A stretch of 64,000 nt of DNA from RPQJ01 sp963696545 (GCA_963696545.1 CAVOKQ010000007.1:186001-250000), one strand, 5' to 3'. Shown: positions 27,942-36,851, numbered from the stretch's first letter. A program made the numbers and translations. The notes: generated by a model not told the origin, from the sequence alone.

Positions 27942-28627
27942 GCGACGAGCGCGAGGAAATCGGCATCGCTGGACGATTCCGCGGCTTCCTTCCGGTCGCG
28001 GTCGACGTCGAAACGGGCGGCTTCAACGCGAACACCGACGCGCTGCTCGAGATCGCAGCGGTCGTGATCGAGATGACGCCGTTCGGCGAACTGAAGCCGG
28101 GCGCGAACTTCCGCTACCACGTGCAGCCGTTCCATGGCTCGCGGATCGACCCGGCCTCGCTCGCGGTGAACGGCATCGACCCGCACCATCCGCTGCGTCC
28201 CGCAATGCCGGAAAAAGAGGCGCTGACCCAGCTCTTCCGCGAAATCCGCAAGGCGGTCCGGGACACGGGATGCACGCGCGCCGTGCTGGTGGGCCACAAC
28301 GCGTCGTTCGACCTCGGGTTCGTCAACGCCGCGGTCGCGCGCACCGACATCAAGCGCAATCCGTTCCACCCGTTCTCGAGCTTCGACACGGCGACGCTGG
28401 GCGGAGTAGCGCTCGGCCAGACCGTGCTGTCGCGGGCGGTGATCGCCGCCGGTCACACGTGGGACTCCGCCGAGGCCCACTCGGCGATCTACGATGCGGA
28501 ACGCACCGCCGCGCTGTTCTGCACGATCTGCAATCGCTTCCGTTTCATGTACGAGGAGGCGCTCGAGCGGGCGCCGGAACTCACGGAACGCGAGCCCGGC
28601 GAACCCGGGGTGAATCTCGCGGATTGA
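27938..28627 (+). CDS. rnt: ribonuclease T
   Basis: 3'-5' exoribonuclease of the DEDDh group that trims tRNA and other stable RNA 3' ends. 229 residues. The exonuclease residues are seen in AVDVETGGF (D, E), VGHNASFDLGF (D) and the final His-Asp in HSAIYDAERTA. GTG start within the pyrC stop codon. The pyrC-rnt neighbourhood is frequent in Pseudomonas and relatives. Confidence 0.96.
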   Translation: MSDEREEIGIAGRFRGFLPVAVDVETGGFNANTDALLEIAAVVIEMTPFGELKPGANFRYHVQPFHGSRIDPASLAVNGIDPHHPLRPAMPEKEALTQLFREIRKAVRDTGCTRAVLVGHNASFDLGFVNAAVARTDIKRNPFHPFSSFDTATLGGVALGQTVLSRAVIAAGHTWDSAEAHSAIYDAERTAALFCTICNRFRFMYEEALERAPELTEREPGEPGVNLAD

Positions 28628-28663
28628 AGACAGCCGCCGCCAGCCAGCGGTCAGTCCCTGCGG

Positions 28664-28999
28664 TCAGCCTTTCTTGACGGCGCCAGCCTCGTTCAGCACC
28701 TGCTGTAGCTCACCCTTCTGGAACATCTCGGTGACGATGTCCGAGCCGCCGAGCAGTTCGCCGTTGACGTACAGCTGCGGGTACGTCGGCCAGTTTGAAT
28801 AGCGCTTCAGCGCCTCGCGCAGTTCCGGGTCCTCGAAGATGTTGACGTAGGCGAAACTCGCGCCGCACGCCTCGAGCGTGCGCACCGCTGCTGCGGAGAA
28901 CCCGCACTGCGGAAAGTCCGGCGTGCCCTTCATGTAGAGCACGACAGGGTTCGACTTCAGTTGTTCCTGGATTCTCTGGGTCACGTCCACGGTACTCAC
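28664..28999 (-). CDS. grxD: monothiol glutaredoxin, Grx4 family
   Basis: Cytosolic Fe-S cluster carrier. 111 residues from the GTG at 28999, with the CGFS active site at 32-35 and the glutathione-binding WPTYPQLYVNGELLGGSDI segment. The GTG at 28999 overlaps the DUF1289 stop (GTGA) and gives a STVDVTQRIQ beginning close to the E. coli GrxD N-terminus. A GTG at 28990, preceded by GAGGTGA, is an alternative. Converges on rnt. Confidence 0.95.
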   Translation of the reverse strand: MSTVDVTQRIQEQLKSNPVVLYMKGTPDFPQCGFSAAAVRTLEACGASFAYVNIFEDPELREALKRYSNWPTYPQLYVNGELLGGSDIVTEMFQKGELQQVLNEAGAVKKG

Positions 29000-29208
29000 C
29001 TCGCGGCCGCACTGGCGGCGACCGGCATCTGGAGCGCCTCGTCGGCGCGCAATCGTTGCAGCCGCGCAATGACGGCCCACTGTTCCACCGCACTCATCCG
29101 ACCCCAGCGAGCGATCTCGTCGAGCGTCCGGCGACAGCCCCTGCACTCCCGGCGCTCGTCGAGCACGCAGATATTCATGCAGGGTGAAGACGGGCCGGAT
29201 TCGATCAT
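28996..29208 (-). CDS. DUF1289 domain protein
   Basis: Small protein of 70 residues with the family's cysteine pattern (C10, C14, C22, C25 in SPCMNICVLDERRECRGC), then RRTLDEIARWGRMS. The four Cys suggest a metal or Fe-S site; the function is unknown. It is coupled by GTGA overlap to the glutaredoxin gene, which is itself an Fe-S carrier. The ATG at 29208 was preferred to an in-frame ATG at 29262 because the conserved part begins within eight residues. Confidence 0.85.
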   Translation of the reverse strand: MIESGPSSPCMNICVLDERRECRGCRRTLDEIARWGRMSAVEQWAVIARLQRLRADEALQMPVAASAAAR

Positions 29209-29336
29209 GTGGGGCCTGTGCGAAGGGCGTTGAATTATGCGGATGCGTCGCCTATTCTTCAAACTCTTGAAAGCCGGCCGTAAACGACGCTAAGTGCTTG
29301 CCGGCACAGCAGAATTCACCACTGGAGGTTTGCTTG

Positions 29337-29939
29337 ATGAACCCATTGAACACGGTTCGCGGCGCGATTACGACCGGATTCGTCGTCGCGCTGCTGCTGA
29401 CATTGCTGATCGCCCCGACGGGTTTCCTCGAACTCGGCCTGGCCCGCTGGTTCCACATCCTCTCGGGCGTGATGTGGATCGGGCTGCTCTGGTACTTCAA
29501 CGTGGTGCAGATTCCGGCCCTCGCGGCCGCAGCGTCGGACAAGGGTGGTCCCGGCGGCGCAGGCATTACCAAGTACGTCGCACCGCGCGCGTTGCTATGG
29601 TTCCGCTGGGCAGCGCTTGCCACCTGGCTCACGGGCGCCTGGTACCTGCTGCGCTCGGGCAACTTTCTCGGTGCGTTCACGCTCGGCATGGGCAGCGACC
29701 CGGCGAACTACTACCAGCTGATCATCGGCCTCGGCGCCTGGATGGGCACGATCATGCTGTTCAACGTGTGGGTCCTGATCTGGCCGAACCAGAAGAAAGT
29801 CCTGGGCATCGTGCCTGCGACGGACGAGGAGAAGGCTGCGGCCCGCAAGACTGCGCTGCTCGCCTCGCGCACGAACTTCGTGCTGTCGATCCCGATGTTG
29901 CTCTGCATGGGCTCGGCGACGCACGGCCTGCCGTTCTGA
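29337..29939 (+). CDS. urate-oxidase N-terminal-type membrane protein (PuuD-like)
   Basis: Integral membrane protein of 200 residues with five or six hydrophobic segments. It resembles the membrane domain of PuuD-type urate hydroxylase (Urate_ox_N family): ARWFHILSGVMWIGLLWYFN near the start with a conserved His, and a later PNQKKVLG loop. The C-terminal cytochrome c domain of true PuuD is absent, and no purine-catabolism genes are near, so a urate role is doubtful; a haem- or quinone-linked membrane role is possible. GGAGG at 29324-29328 is an ideal ribosome-binding site for the ATG at 29337. nadC follows seven bases later. Confidence 0.8.
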   Translation: MNPLNTVRGAITTGFVVALLLTLLIAPTGFLELGLARWFHILSGVMWIGLLWYFNVVQIPALAAAASDKGGPGGAGITKYVAPRALLWFRWAALATWLTGAWYLLRSGNFLGAFTLGMGSDPANYYQLIIGLGAWMGTIMLFNVWVLIWPNQKKVLGIVPATDEEKAAARKTALLASRTNFVLSIPMLLCMGSATHGLPF

Positions 29940-29946
29940 AGCCGGG

Positions 29947-30798
29947 ATGCCGGACGTCCCGCCGGACCTCGACCAACAGGTCGCTCGCGCACTCGCCGAG
30001 GACGTGGGTGCCGGCGACCTGACTGCGGCGCTCGTTCCTCGCGGGCGGTCCGGCCGGGCGACGGTGATCACGCGCGAGGCCGCCGTCATCTGCGGCCAAC
30101 CGTGGGTGGATGCCGTGTTCCGGCAGATCGACCCGGCGGTCCAGGTGCAGTGGGAAGTCGCCGAGGGCGCGTCCGTCACGCCGGACCAGCCGCTGCTCCG
30201 GCTGAGTGGACCGGCGCGCGCGCTGCTCACGGGCGAGCGCACCGCGCTCAATTTCCTGCAGACGCTGTCCGGCACGGCGACGACCACGCGTCGCTACGTC
30301 GAACTGCTGGACGGCCTCCCCTGCCGCATCCTCGACACGCGCAAGACGATCCCGGGCCTCAGGCGCGCGCAGAAGTACGCAGTCCTTTGCGGTGGCGGAA
30401 GCAACCACCGCATGGGGCTGTACGACGGCATCCTCGTGAAGGAGAACCACATCATGGCTGCGGGCTCGATCGCCGCGGCGGTGAACGCGGCGCGCGCCCA
30501 GGGCGCGAAAGTACCGGTCGAGGTCGAGGTCGAGACGCTCGACGAACTGCGCCAGGCGCTCGACGCCGGGGCCGACATGGCGCTGCTCGACGAGTTCAGC
30601 CTCGACGACATGCGCGCGGCGGTGGCGATGAATCGGTCGCACCCGCGCGGCCCGATGAAGCTCGAGGCGTCGGGCAGCGTCTCGGTCGATACCCTGCGCT
30701 CCATCGCGGAGACCGGCGTGGATTTCGTCTCGATCGGGTCGCTGACCAAGCACGTGCGGGCGGTCGACCTGTCGATGAGGTTCGAGTTCGGCACCTAG
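29947..30798 (+). CDS. nadC: quinolinate phosphoribosyltransferase (nicotinate-nucleotide pyrophosphorylase)
   Basis: Converts quinolinate and PRPP to nicotinate mononucleotide in NAD synthesis. 283 residues. Seen are GERTALNFLQTLSGTAT, the quinolinate-binding DTRKTIPGLRRAQKYAV, GGGSNHRMGLYD, and the C-terminal LEASGSVSVDTL with VDFVSIGSLTKH. The start is ATG 29947, close behind the PuuD-like gene, so they probably share a transcript. A cluster of inverted repeats follows its stop. Confidence 0.97.
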   Translation: MPDVPPDLDQQVARALAEDVGAGDLTAALVPRGRSGRATVITREAAVICGQPWVDAVFRQIDPAVQVQWEVAEGASVTPDQPLLRLSGPARALLTGERTALNFLQTLSGTATTTRRYVELLDGLPCRILDTRKTIPGLRRAQKYAVLCGGGSNHRMGLYDGILVKENHIMAAGSIAAAVNAARAQGAKVPVEVEVETLDELRQALDAGADMALLDEFSLDDMRAAVAMNRSHPRGPMKLEASGSVSVDTLRSIAETGVDFVSIGSLTKHVRAVDLSMRFEFGT

Positions 30799-30827
30799 AG
30801 CTCGGGCGCGTCGGACCCGGGTTCCAG

Positions 30828-30895
30828 GCGTTCCATCCGGGTCTCTTTCGACTCGCGAAGAAACATGCTCGCCGCAAGAGACCCGGAAGGAACGC
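30828..30895. repeat. imperfect inverted repeat downstream of nadC
   Basis: Arms of 23 bp (30828-30850 and 30873-30895) match at 21 positions around a 22-base loop; the shared core is CCGGGTCTCTT. There is no T-run after either arm, so it is not a typical intrinsic terminator. The 357-bp gap between nadC and the next gene holds this and two further inverted repeats, and no gene that I can support. Confidence 0.75.
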
Positions 30896-30913
30896 GGGAC
30901 ACCCCGCGCCTGA

Positions 30914-30980
30914 GCGAGCCGAATTCAGCGCGCCACTGTCATCCTGAAATCAACTGACGCAAGCGCTGAATTCGGCTCGC
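30914..30980. repeat. perfect 18-bp inverted repeat
   Basis: Arms at 30914-30931 and 30963-30980 are exact complements (core GAATTCAGCGC) with a 31-base spacer. It could form a long RNA hairpin after nadC or be the ends of a small non-autonomous element. Confidence 0.8.
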
Positions 30981-31089
30981 ATGGCACATCAAACGGTCAC
31001 CATCGCACCGGAACCGGAAAGATTATCGTTGTAAGGCTGCTGCGCTGCCTTCGGCCAGCTGTTCGAGTCCGTCGGACGTGCCGAAGGTT

Positions 31090-31118
31090 GCATCCTGCGC
31101 ACAGCGACCGCAGGATGC
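31090..31118. repeat. perfect 10-bp inverted repeat upstream of the TolB/TPR gene
   Basis: GCATCCTGCG at 31090-31099 and CGCAGGATGC at 31109-31118 are exact complements with a 9-base loop. It sits 38 bases before the ATG of the next gene, where it could act as an operator or a leader hairpin. Confidence 0.6.
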
Positions 31119-31155
31119 CGCTGCCGGTCTCCGGCTTGCCGAGTCATCGCTGCCC

Positions 31156-33135
31156 ATGTCATTGCTGGGAGAACTGCAGCGCCGCAACGTGGTCCGGGTG
31201 GCCGTGCTCTACGTTGCATCGAGCTGGGTCATCCTGCAGACCATCGAGACCATAGGCTCGCTGCTCGACCTGCCCGCCTGGGTCGGCAGGCTGGCCGTGC
31301 TGGCGCTGGGCCTGGGCCTGCCGGTCGCCCTCGGCATCTCCTGGGCGTACGAACTGACGCCCGATGGCCTGAAGCGCGACAGCTCGGTGCCGCGCAGCGA
31401 GTCGCAACGACACGCCAATGCGCACCGCCTCAACGTGATCACGCTGGTGGTTGCCGTGCTTGCAATGCTGACGGTGGCGCTGGATCGATTCCTGCCGGCA
31501 GGCAACGACCAGCGTCCCGTCGCCGCCGCGGCGACCGGCGTGAAATCGGACACGACCGCGACATCCGCTCCCGCCAGGACCCGCGCGGCCGACCAGCCCG
31601 CGACCCGGATCGCCGTGCTGCCGTTCACCAACATGAGTTCGGACCCGGAGCAGGATTTCTTCTCCGACGGCGTCACCGAGGAGATCCTCAACCTGCTCTC
31701 CGACGTCGACGGCCTGCGGGTCACCTCGCGGACTTCGTCGTTTTCCTTCAAGGGGCAGACGACCGACCTGCCGACGATCGCGCGCAAGCTTGGCGTCAGC
31801 CACGTGGTCGAGGGCAGCGTGCGCCGGGCCGGCGACCGCGTGCGAGTCACCGCGCAGTTGATCGACGTCGCGTCGGACACGCACCTGTGGTCCGAGACCT
31901 ACGAGCGCAAGCTCGATGACGTATTCGCCATCCAGGCCGACATCGCCGGACACATCGCCCGGGCGTTGGAGATCACGCTCGGCGCCGACGATCTCGCTTC
32001 GATCGGGCAGCCCCCGACCGTCGACATCGAGTCCTGGCAGCGGTTTCTGCAGGCGCGCTACAAGTTGCGCAACCGCAAGACTTCCGCTGACCTCGACGAT
32101 GTGCTGAACCTGGTCGACGCGGCAATCGCCCGCGATCCGAATTTTGCCCGTGCGCACTCGCTGCGTGCGCTCGCGCTGCTGCTGAGGCCGTCGTGGCAGC
32201 AGGGTCAGGTCGCGTTCGAGGCGCAACGCACGAACACGCCCGCCGGCCAGGAGACCGGCGAGCGCGAGGCAACCTGGGCGGAGGCGCTGGTCTCGGCGAA
32301 TCGTGCCCTCGAACTCGACCCTGGGCTCGGTGAGCCCTACGCGGTCCGGGCGCTGCACGCACAGGCCCACAATCTCTACGCGGACGCGTATCGGAACTTC
32401 AGGGAGGCGGTGGCGCGCGCGCCTTCGGACCCCGAGGTACACAACTGGTTTGGCGGCTTTCTGCTCGACACAGGCTACCTGCAGGCCGGATGGGCCGAGC
32501 GGCAGCGTGCGGGCGAACTCGATCCACTGTCGCCATTGATCGCATGGCATGTCGGGTACTCGGCGTTGGTCGTGGGCCGGCCAGACGTCATCGAGGCATA
32601 CACTGCGAAAGCTCGGGAAAACGGCTGGGAGGGTCCCGAGCCGGTCGCGCTGGAGGGCGGCGGAGCCAGCCAGCGCGGCGACTTCGACCGCGCGGAGCAG
32701 CTCTGGATCAAGGCCCTGCCGGATCGCGCGGAACAGATCCGCATGTCGGTCAAGGCCGTCAAGAGTCGCCATATCGATGCCGAGACCGCGCGGATGCTCG
32801 CGACCCTTGCTCCATACGGCCCCCCCGGCATCGGACGTTTCGCAGTGCAGGGCATGAGCAGGGACGTGGAGGGCGGCCTGGCAACGATCCAGGGCACGCT
32901 GGATCCGGCCTCGATGCGCAAACCGGATGGCAGCGGCGGTCCGGCCCGGTCGCGGGGGGGCGATGGGATCGGCAGCGTGCTGCGCGCCGACTGGTGGATG
33001 CCGGAGTCGTCGGCGACGCGTCGTGATCCCCGGTTCGCCGAGATCATGAGTGCCATCGGGCTCGTCGAGTTCTGGCGGGAATTCGGCTGGCCGGACAAGT
33101 GCAAGCCAGCGGACAGCGGCGTCCGGTGCGAGTAA
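31156..33135 (+). CDS. membrane protein with TolB-like N-terminal domain and TPR repeats
   Basis: Protein of 659 residues. The N-terminus (LLGELQRRNVVRVAVLY, two hydrophobic segments to about 75) and a further membrane helix near 97-115 anchor it. Residues about 150-280 match the TolB-like/FlgO-type domain often attached to class III adenylate cyclases (IAVLPFTNMSSDPEQ, DGVTEEILNLLS, VEGSVRRAGDRVRV, THLWSETYER). Residues about 310-560 contain degenerate TPR repeats. No cyclase catalytic domain is present, so it is probably a scaffold or sensor. The ATG at 31156 was chosen because family members begin at that point; an in-frame ATG at 31078 adds unrelated sequence. Confidence 0.85.
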   Translation: MSLLGELQRRNVVRVAVLYVASSWVILQTIETIGSLLDLPAWVGRLAVLALGLGLPVALGISWAYELTPDGLKRDSSVPRSESQRHANAHRLNVITLVVAVLAMLTVALDRFLPAGNDQRPVAAAATGVKSDTTATSAPARTRAADQPATRIAVLPFTNMSSDPEQDFFSDGVTEEILNLLSDVDGLRVTSRTSSFSFKGQTTDLPTIARKLGVSHVVEGSVRRAGDRVRVTAQLIDVASDTHLWSETYERKLDDVFAIQADIAGHIARALEITLGADDLASIGQPPTVDIESWQRFLQARYKLRNRKTSADLDDVLNLVDAAIARDPNFARAHSLRALALLLRPSWQQGQVAFEAQRTNTPAGQETGEREATWAEALVSANRALELDPGLGEPYAVRALHAQAHNLYADAYRNFREAVARAPSDPEVHNWFGGFLLDTGYLQAGWAERQRAGELDPLSPLIAWHVGYSALVVGRPDVIEAYTAKARENGWEGPEPVALEGGGASQRGDFDRAEQLWIKALPDRAEQIRMSVKAVKSRHIDAETARMLATLAPYGPPGIGRFAVQGMSRDVEGGLATIQGTLDPASMRKPDGSGGPARSRGGDGIGSVLRADWWMPESSATRRDPRFAEIMSAIGLVEFWREFGWPDKCKPADSGVRCE

Positions 33136-33229
33136 TCCCGAGCCGCCGTCGGTTGGTGCCCCGCGCCCACGCCTGATTGCCGCAGCGCCAGACCGCGAGT
33201 TGTCGTCGCGAATCCAGGGAGAGTTATCC

Positions 33230-33847
33230 ATGCGCAATAGAGACTGTCTGTGGACGACCGTCATTGGCGCCCTGCTTGTGCTGCCGATCGTCGCTCACGG
33301 CGACTACGTCGCTGACGAGAGCGAGATCGCGGCGATGAAAGCGAAGATCCTGAAGAATCCGCCCACAGCCGAAACGCTCACAGCCCCGCCATATCCCGGC
33401 TCGCAGCTCGATGCTGAATGCTCGGCTGATCAAAGCGCCACAAACCAGGCGGACCCGATGGTGTACTGCCTCTACACCCGGGACTCGCTGGACAAGGTGA
33501 AGGCCTACCTAGAAGGGCCGGGCAAGCCGGCGTCGTGGGTGCTTGCGATTGCGGACAAGGATGACGTGGCTGTGAAGGGTCGGGTGACGATCGCCGACGT
33601 CACGCAGGTCCGATACTTCGTCAGCACGAAGAAGAAAGCCGCGGCACAGGCGGCCGCCTCAAACTCTCCCGCGACCGTAGTCTCGCCTGCCGCGGTTGCG
33701 TCCGGGTCGGCGGCGGCGCCCACACCGGCGACATCGGCCGCGGATGCCGCGGAACCCGCCGCGCCTGCGGAGAAGAGTCACGCCTCGGACACCGCGGAAA
33801 AAGCGGTGGAGACGGTGAACAAGCTGAAGGGTCTCTTCGGTCGCTGA
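33230..33847 (+). CDS. small exported protein, unknown function
   Basis: Protein of 205 residues with a signal peptide (MRNRDCLWTTVIGALLVLP, cleavage probably after VAHG near residue 24). The mature N-terminal half has two Cys (in DAECSAD and VYCLYT) that could form a disulfide. The C-terminal third is an Ala/Pro/Ser-rich low-complexity stretch ending in a short amphipathic helix. I do not recognise a family. A purine-rich ribosome-binding site (GGGAGAG) precedes the ATG. The gene lies 94 bases after the TolB/TPR gene. Confidence 0.7.
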   Translation: MRNRDCLWTTVIGALLVLPIVAHGDYVADESEIAAMKAKILKNPPTAETLTAPPYPGSQLDAECSADQSATNQADPMVYCLYTRDSLDKVKAYLEGPGKPASWVLAIADKDDVAVKGRVTIADVTQVRYFVSTKKKAAAQAAASNSPATVVSPAAVASGSAAAPTPATSAADAAEPAAPAEKSHASDTAEKAVETVNKLKGLFGR

Positions 33848-33885
33848 ATCGAGCCAACTGACCGTCGCGGGCGTAGCTGCCGGCT

Positions 33886-34011
33886 GCGCCGTACCCTGAC
33901 GCGGTGATCCGGTTCCGGAGACCGTCACGCGGCAGGACGCCGCGTGCGAGCCTACATGGACGTACTTGCGGCGTGTCTCCGGAACCGGATCACCGCGTCA
34001 GGGTGCGGCGC
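33886..34011. repeat. 126-bp palindromic intergenic element
   Basis: Inverted arms of 37 bp (33886-33922 and 33975-34011) differ at a single position. Inside lies a second, perfect hairpin with 8-bp arms (CACGCGGC at 33926-33933, GCCGCGTG at 33939-33946). The two-level palindrome between two convergent genes has the form of an ERIC- or MITE-like interspersed repeat. Only one copy is in the window. Confidence 0.8.
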
Positions 34012-34024
34012 TCACGACACGCCA

Positions 34025-36709
34025 TCAACCGTTCGCCACCGCCACCTTCGTGATCCGCTGCGGCGTGCCGACGCCGTACCCCTGCGCGTAATCGACGCCG
34101 AGGTTCCTCAGCATCGTGATGATCTCGGCGTTCTCCGCGAACTCCGCGATCGTCAGCTTGCCCGTGAGGTGTCCGATCTCGTTGATCGAGCGCACCATCT
34201 CGCGGTCGATCGGGTCGTGCAGGATTTCCTTGACGAAACTGCCGTCGATCTTGAGGAAATCGACCGGGAAATGCTTCAGGTACCCGAACGACGACAGGCC
34301 GGTCCCGAAGTCGTCGAGCGCGAACTTGCAGCCGAGTTCCTTCAGCGCCTGGATGAAGCGGTTCGCCTGCGAGAAGCTCGCGATCGCCGCAGTCTCGGTG
34401 ATCTCGAAGCAGATCTTCGACGCGTCGATGCCGCTGCGGTGGAACTGGTCGATCACGAACGGCAGGAACTTGTCGTCGCCGAGGCTCTGGCCCGACAGGT
34501 TGATCGAGCACAGCGCGAGCCTTTCGCGCTCGTCGGCCTCGGAGACCAGCCAGCGCAGCGCGTTCTCGATCACCCAGCGGTCGATCGCAGGCGTCAGGCC
34601 GTAACGCTCGGCCGCATTGATGAAATTGTCGGGCGAGACGATCTTGCCGGCCTCGTCCTTCATGCGCAGCAGCAGCTCGTAGTGCGCGCCCGGGTCCGCC
34701 TTCTGCAGCGGCTGGATCGTCATCCGGTACAGCTCGAACCGCGATTCCTCGAGTGCGTTGTTGATGCGCGCGGCCCACTGCATTTCGCGGCGCCGGCGCA
34801 TCAGGTCGATGTCGTTCTCCTGGAAGCTGTAGACGCGGTTGCGCCCGGCTTCCTTGGCCGCCGCGCAGGCACTGTCGGCAGCCGACAGCAGCGCCGCCAC
34901 GTCTTCGCTGTCGCCGGTGATCGGCACCACGCCGACGCTGCAGCCGAGCCGGAACGTGCGCTCCTCCCAGACGAACTTGTAGCTGCGGATCGTCTCGCGC
35001 AGCAGGTCCGCCATGCGCAGCGCCTCGTCGAGCGAGCAGCTCTCGAGCAGCACGCCGAATTCGTCGCCGCCGAGGCGCGCGAGCGTGTCGCGCCAGCGGA
35101 TCTTGGTCTTCAGCAGCGCGCCCACCTGCCCGAGCAACGCGTCGCCGGCGCTGTGACCGCACGTGTCGTTGATGATCTTGAACTGGTCCACGTCGAGGTG
35201 GCACAGCGCGTAAGAGGTCTCGCGCGCCCGCGCGCTGCGCAGCGAACGCTCGAGCCGCGCCTCGAACTCGCGGCGGTTCACGAGCCCGGTCAGGATGTCG
35301 TGGCTCGCGTGGTAGGAGAGCTTGCGGTTCAGCTCGCGGCTCTCGCTCACGTCGTGGAACACCAGTACGCCGCCGGAGACGGCGCCCGAGCCGTCGCGGA
35401 TCGGCGAGGCCGTGTTCTCGATGTACATCTCGTTGCCGTCGCGCTTGATCAGCAGCGTCGGCCGCACGGACTTGATCGCACGGCTGCGGCGGATCGCCAC
35501 CGACAGCGGGTTCTCGAGCGGCTCGCAGGTCTCCTCGTGGAACCCGCGGAAGACGTCGTCGATGTTCTTGCCCTGGGCTTCCTCGAAGCGCCACCCCGTG
35601 AGCTCCTCCGCCACGGGATTCAGGTACTCGATCGTCAGGTGCTGGTCGGTCGTGATCACGCCATCGCCGATCGACTGCAGCGTGATCTGCGCGCTCTCCT
35701 TCTCCTTGAAGAGTGCATCTTCGTACAGCTTGCGCTCTGTGATGTCGAACTCGACGCCGACCAGGCGCCGCAGCCGCCCCGTGCCGTCGACGCGCGCCTT
35801 CGCACGGCTCACCACCCAGCGCCAGTCACCGTTGCAGTGGCGCATCCGGTGCACGCTCTCGAACATCTGGGTCTTGCCCGCGATGTGATCGCGGATCAGC
35901 GCCTGCACGCGCGCCATGTCGTCCGGGTGCACCAGACGGCGCCAGTCCGGCGCAACGTTCGGGTCGTGCTCGTCGTAGCCGAGCATCTTGCGCCAGCGCG
36001 GCGAGAAATAGACCGTGTTGTTCTCGACGTCGAAGTCCCACAGCCCGTCGTTCGCCGACGGCAGCGACAACGCGTTGCGCTCCTCGAGCTTGCCGAAGTG
36101 GCGCGCCACGCGCAGCCGCTCCAGGCCCGTCGCGAAGCTCGCGCCGACGAGCTTCAGCAGCAGGTGAAGGTTCGCGTCCCAGCCTTCCCTCGGCTGCGAC
36201 GAACAGAGCGCCATGAAGCCGCACACGCGGTCGTTCAGCGACAGCCCGCAGACCAGCATCGAGCGGATGCCGAGCTCGGCGAAACGCGCGGCGTCTGTCG
36301 CGAGCTCGCGCCGTGCCGACAGCGTGTCCCGCACCTCGAGAATGCGCAGGTGCTCGAGCGTGTTGGCGAGGTACGGCAGGCGCTCGAGCGAGTCGCCCTT
36401 CATCACCTGCGGATCGAACGGCGCGAACAGCCCCGCGGCGCTGGCCACCCGCTCGACGATCTTCTTCTCGGGATCGAACAGTCCGATGCAGATCGCGTCG
36501 GTGCCGGTGGCTTCGCGCAGCGCTTCGAGGTTGCGCTTGACGCAGTTGTCGCCGGTCTCGCTGGTGAGCCCCTGGAAATCGACGGCGACCTTGGTGGCGA
36601 GGACGTCGAGTCCGACGGCGGGACGGCTGCCGTTGCCGAAGACGACCTGCGTGGAGAGGAAATCGGGAACTTCCTGCCCTGAGTCGCCTGCGGGATCGGA
36701 ACTGCCCAT
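34025..36709 (-). CDS. GAF-PAS-PAS-GGDEF-EAL cyclic-di-GMP regulator
   Basis: Protein of 894 residues: GAF (about 50-205), two PAS domains (about 215-330 and 340-460), GGDEF (about 470-625) and EAL (about 640-890). No membrane segment. The cyclase motif RLGGDEF is intact (547-551). In the EAL domain the name motif reads ELLLR (678-682), but the other catalytic groups are present: INLSGQSL, FEITET, DDFGTG, LKID, AEFAEN and the late AQGYGVG. Both activities are therefore possible, and PAS or GAF ligands would choose between them. It converges on the palindromic element; the 142-bp upstream region has a weak TTGCAT-N16-CAGAAT promoter on the minus strand. Confidence 0.93.
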   Translation of the reverse strand: MGSSDPAGDSGQEVPDFLSTQVVFGNGSRPAVGLDVLATKVAVDFQGLTSETGDNCVKRNLEALREATGTDAICIGLFDPEKKIVERVASAAGLFAPFDPQVMKGDSLERLPYLANTLEHLRILEVRDTLSARRELATDAARFAELGIRSMLVCGLSLNDRVCGFMALCSSQPREGWDANLHLLLKLVGASFATGLERLRVARHFGKLEERNALSLPSANDGLWDFDVENNTVYFSPRWRKMLGYDEHDPNVAPDWRRLVHPDDMARVQALIRDHIAGKTQMFESVHRMRHCNGDWRWVVSRAKARVDGTGRLRRLVGVEFDITERKLYEDALFKEKESAQITLQSIGDGVITTDQHLTIEYLNPVAEELTGWRFEEAQGKNIDDVFRGFHEETCEPLENPLSVAIRRSRAIKSVRPTLLIKRDGNEMYIENTASPIRDGSGAVSGGVLVFHDVSESRELNRKLSYHASHDILTGLVNRREFEARLERSLRSARARETSYALCHLDVDQFKIINDTCGHSAGDALLGQVGALLKTKIRWRDTLARLGGDEFGVLLESCSLDEALRMADLLRETIRSYKFVWEERTFRLGCSVGVVPITGDSEDVAALLSAADSACAAAKEAGRNRVYSFQENDIDLMRRRREMQWAARINNALEESRFELYRMTIQPLQKADPGAHYELLLRMKDEAGKIVSPDNFINAAERYGLTPAIDRWVIENALRWLVSEADERERLALCSINLSGQSLGDDKFLPFVIDQFHRSGIDASKICFEITETAAIASFSQANRFIQALKELGCKFALDDFGTGLSSFGYLKHFPVDFLKIDGSFVKEILHDPIDREMVRSINEIGHLTGKLTIAEFAENAEIITMLRNLGVDYAQGYGVGTPQRITKVAVANG

Positions 36710-36851
36710 CGCGATGTCTCGGCCCCCCTGAGGTCCGGTTCAGTGTGTCACTGCGGTGGGCGTCGCAGCGGAACTGATCCGCAGTTCAGACTGCTGCCGC
36801 CGCCGGTGGTTGCGCCGCATTCTGACATAGGAATCGAGGAATGCAAGGTAA

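Noticed and set aside
36771..36787. Short inverted repeat (GAACTG/CAGTTC) before the c-di-GMP regulator gene as an operator
   Set aside because: Six-base arms with a five-base spacer are expected by chance in a region of this size.
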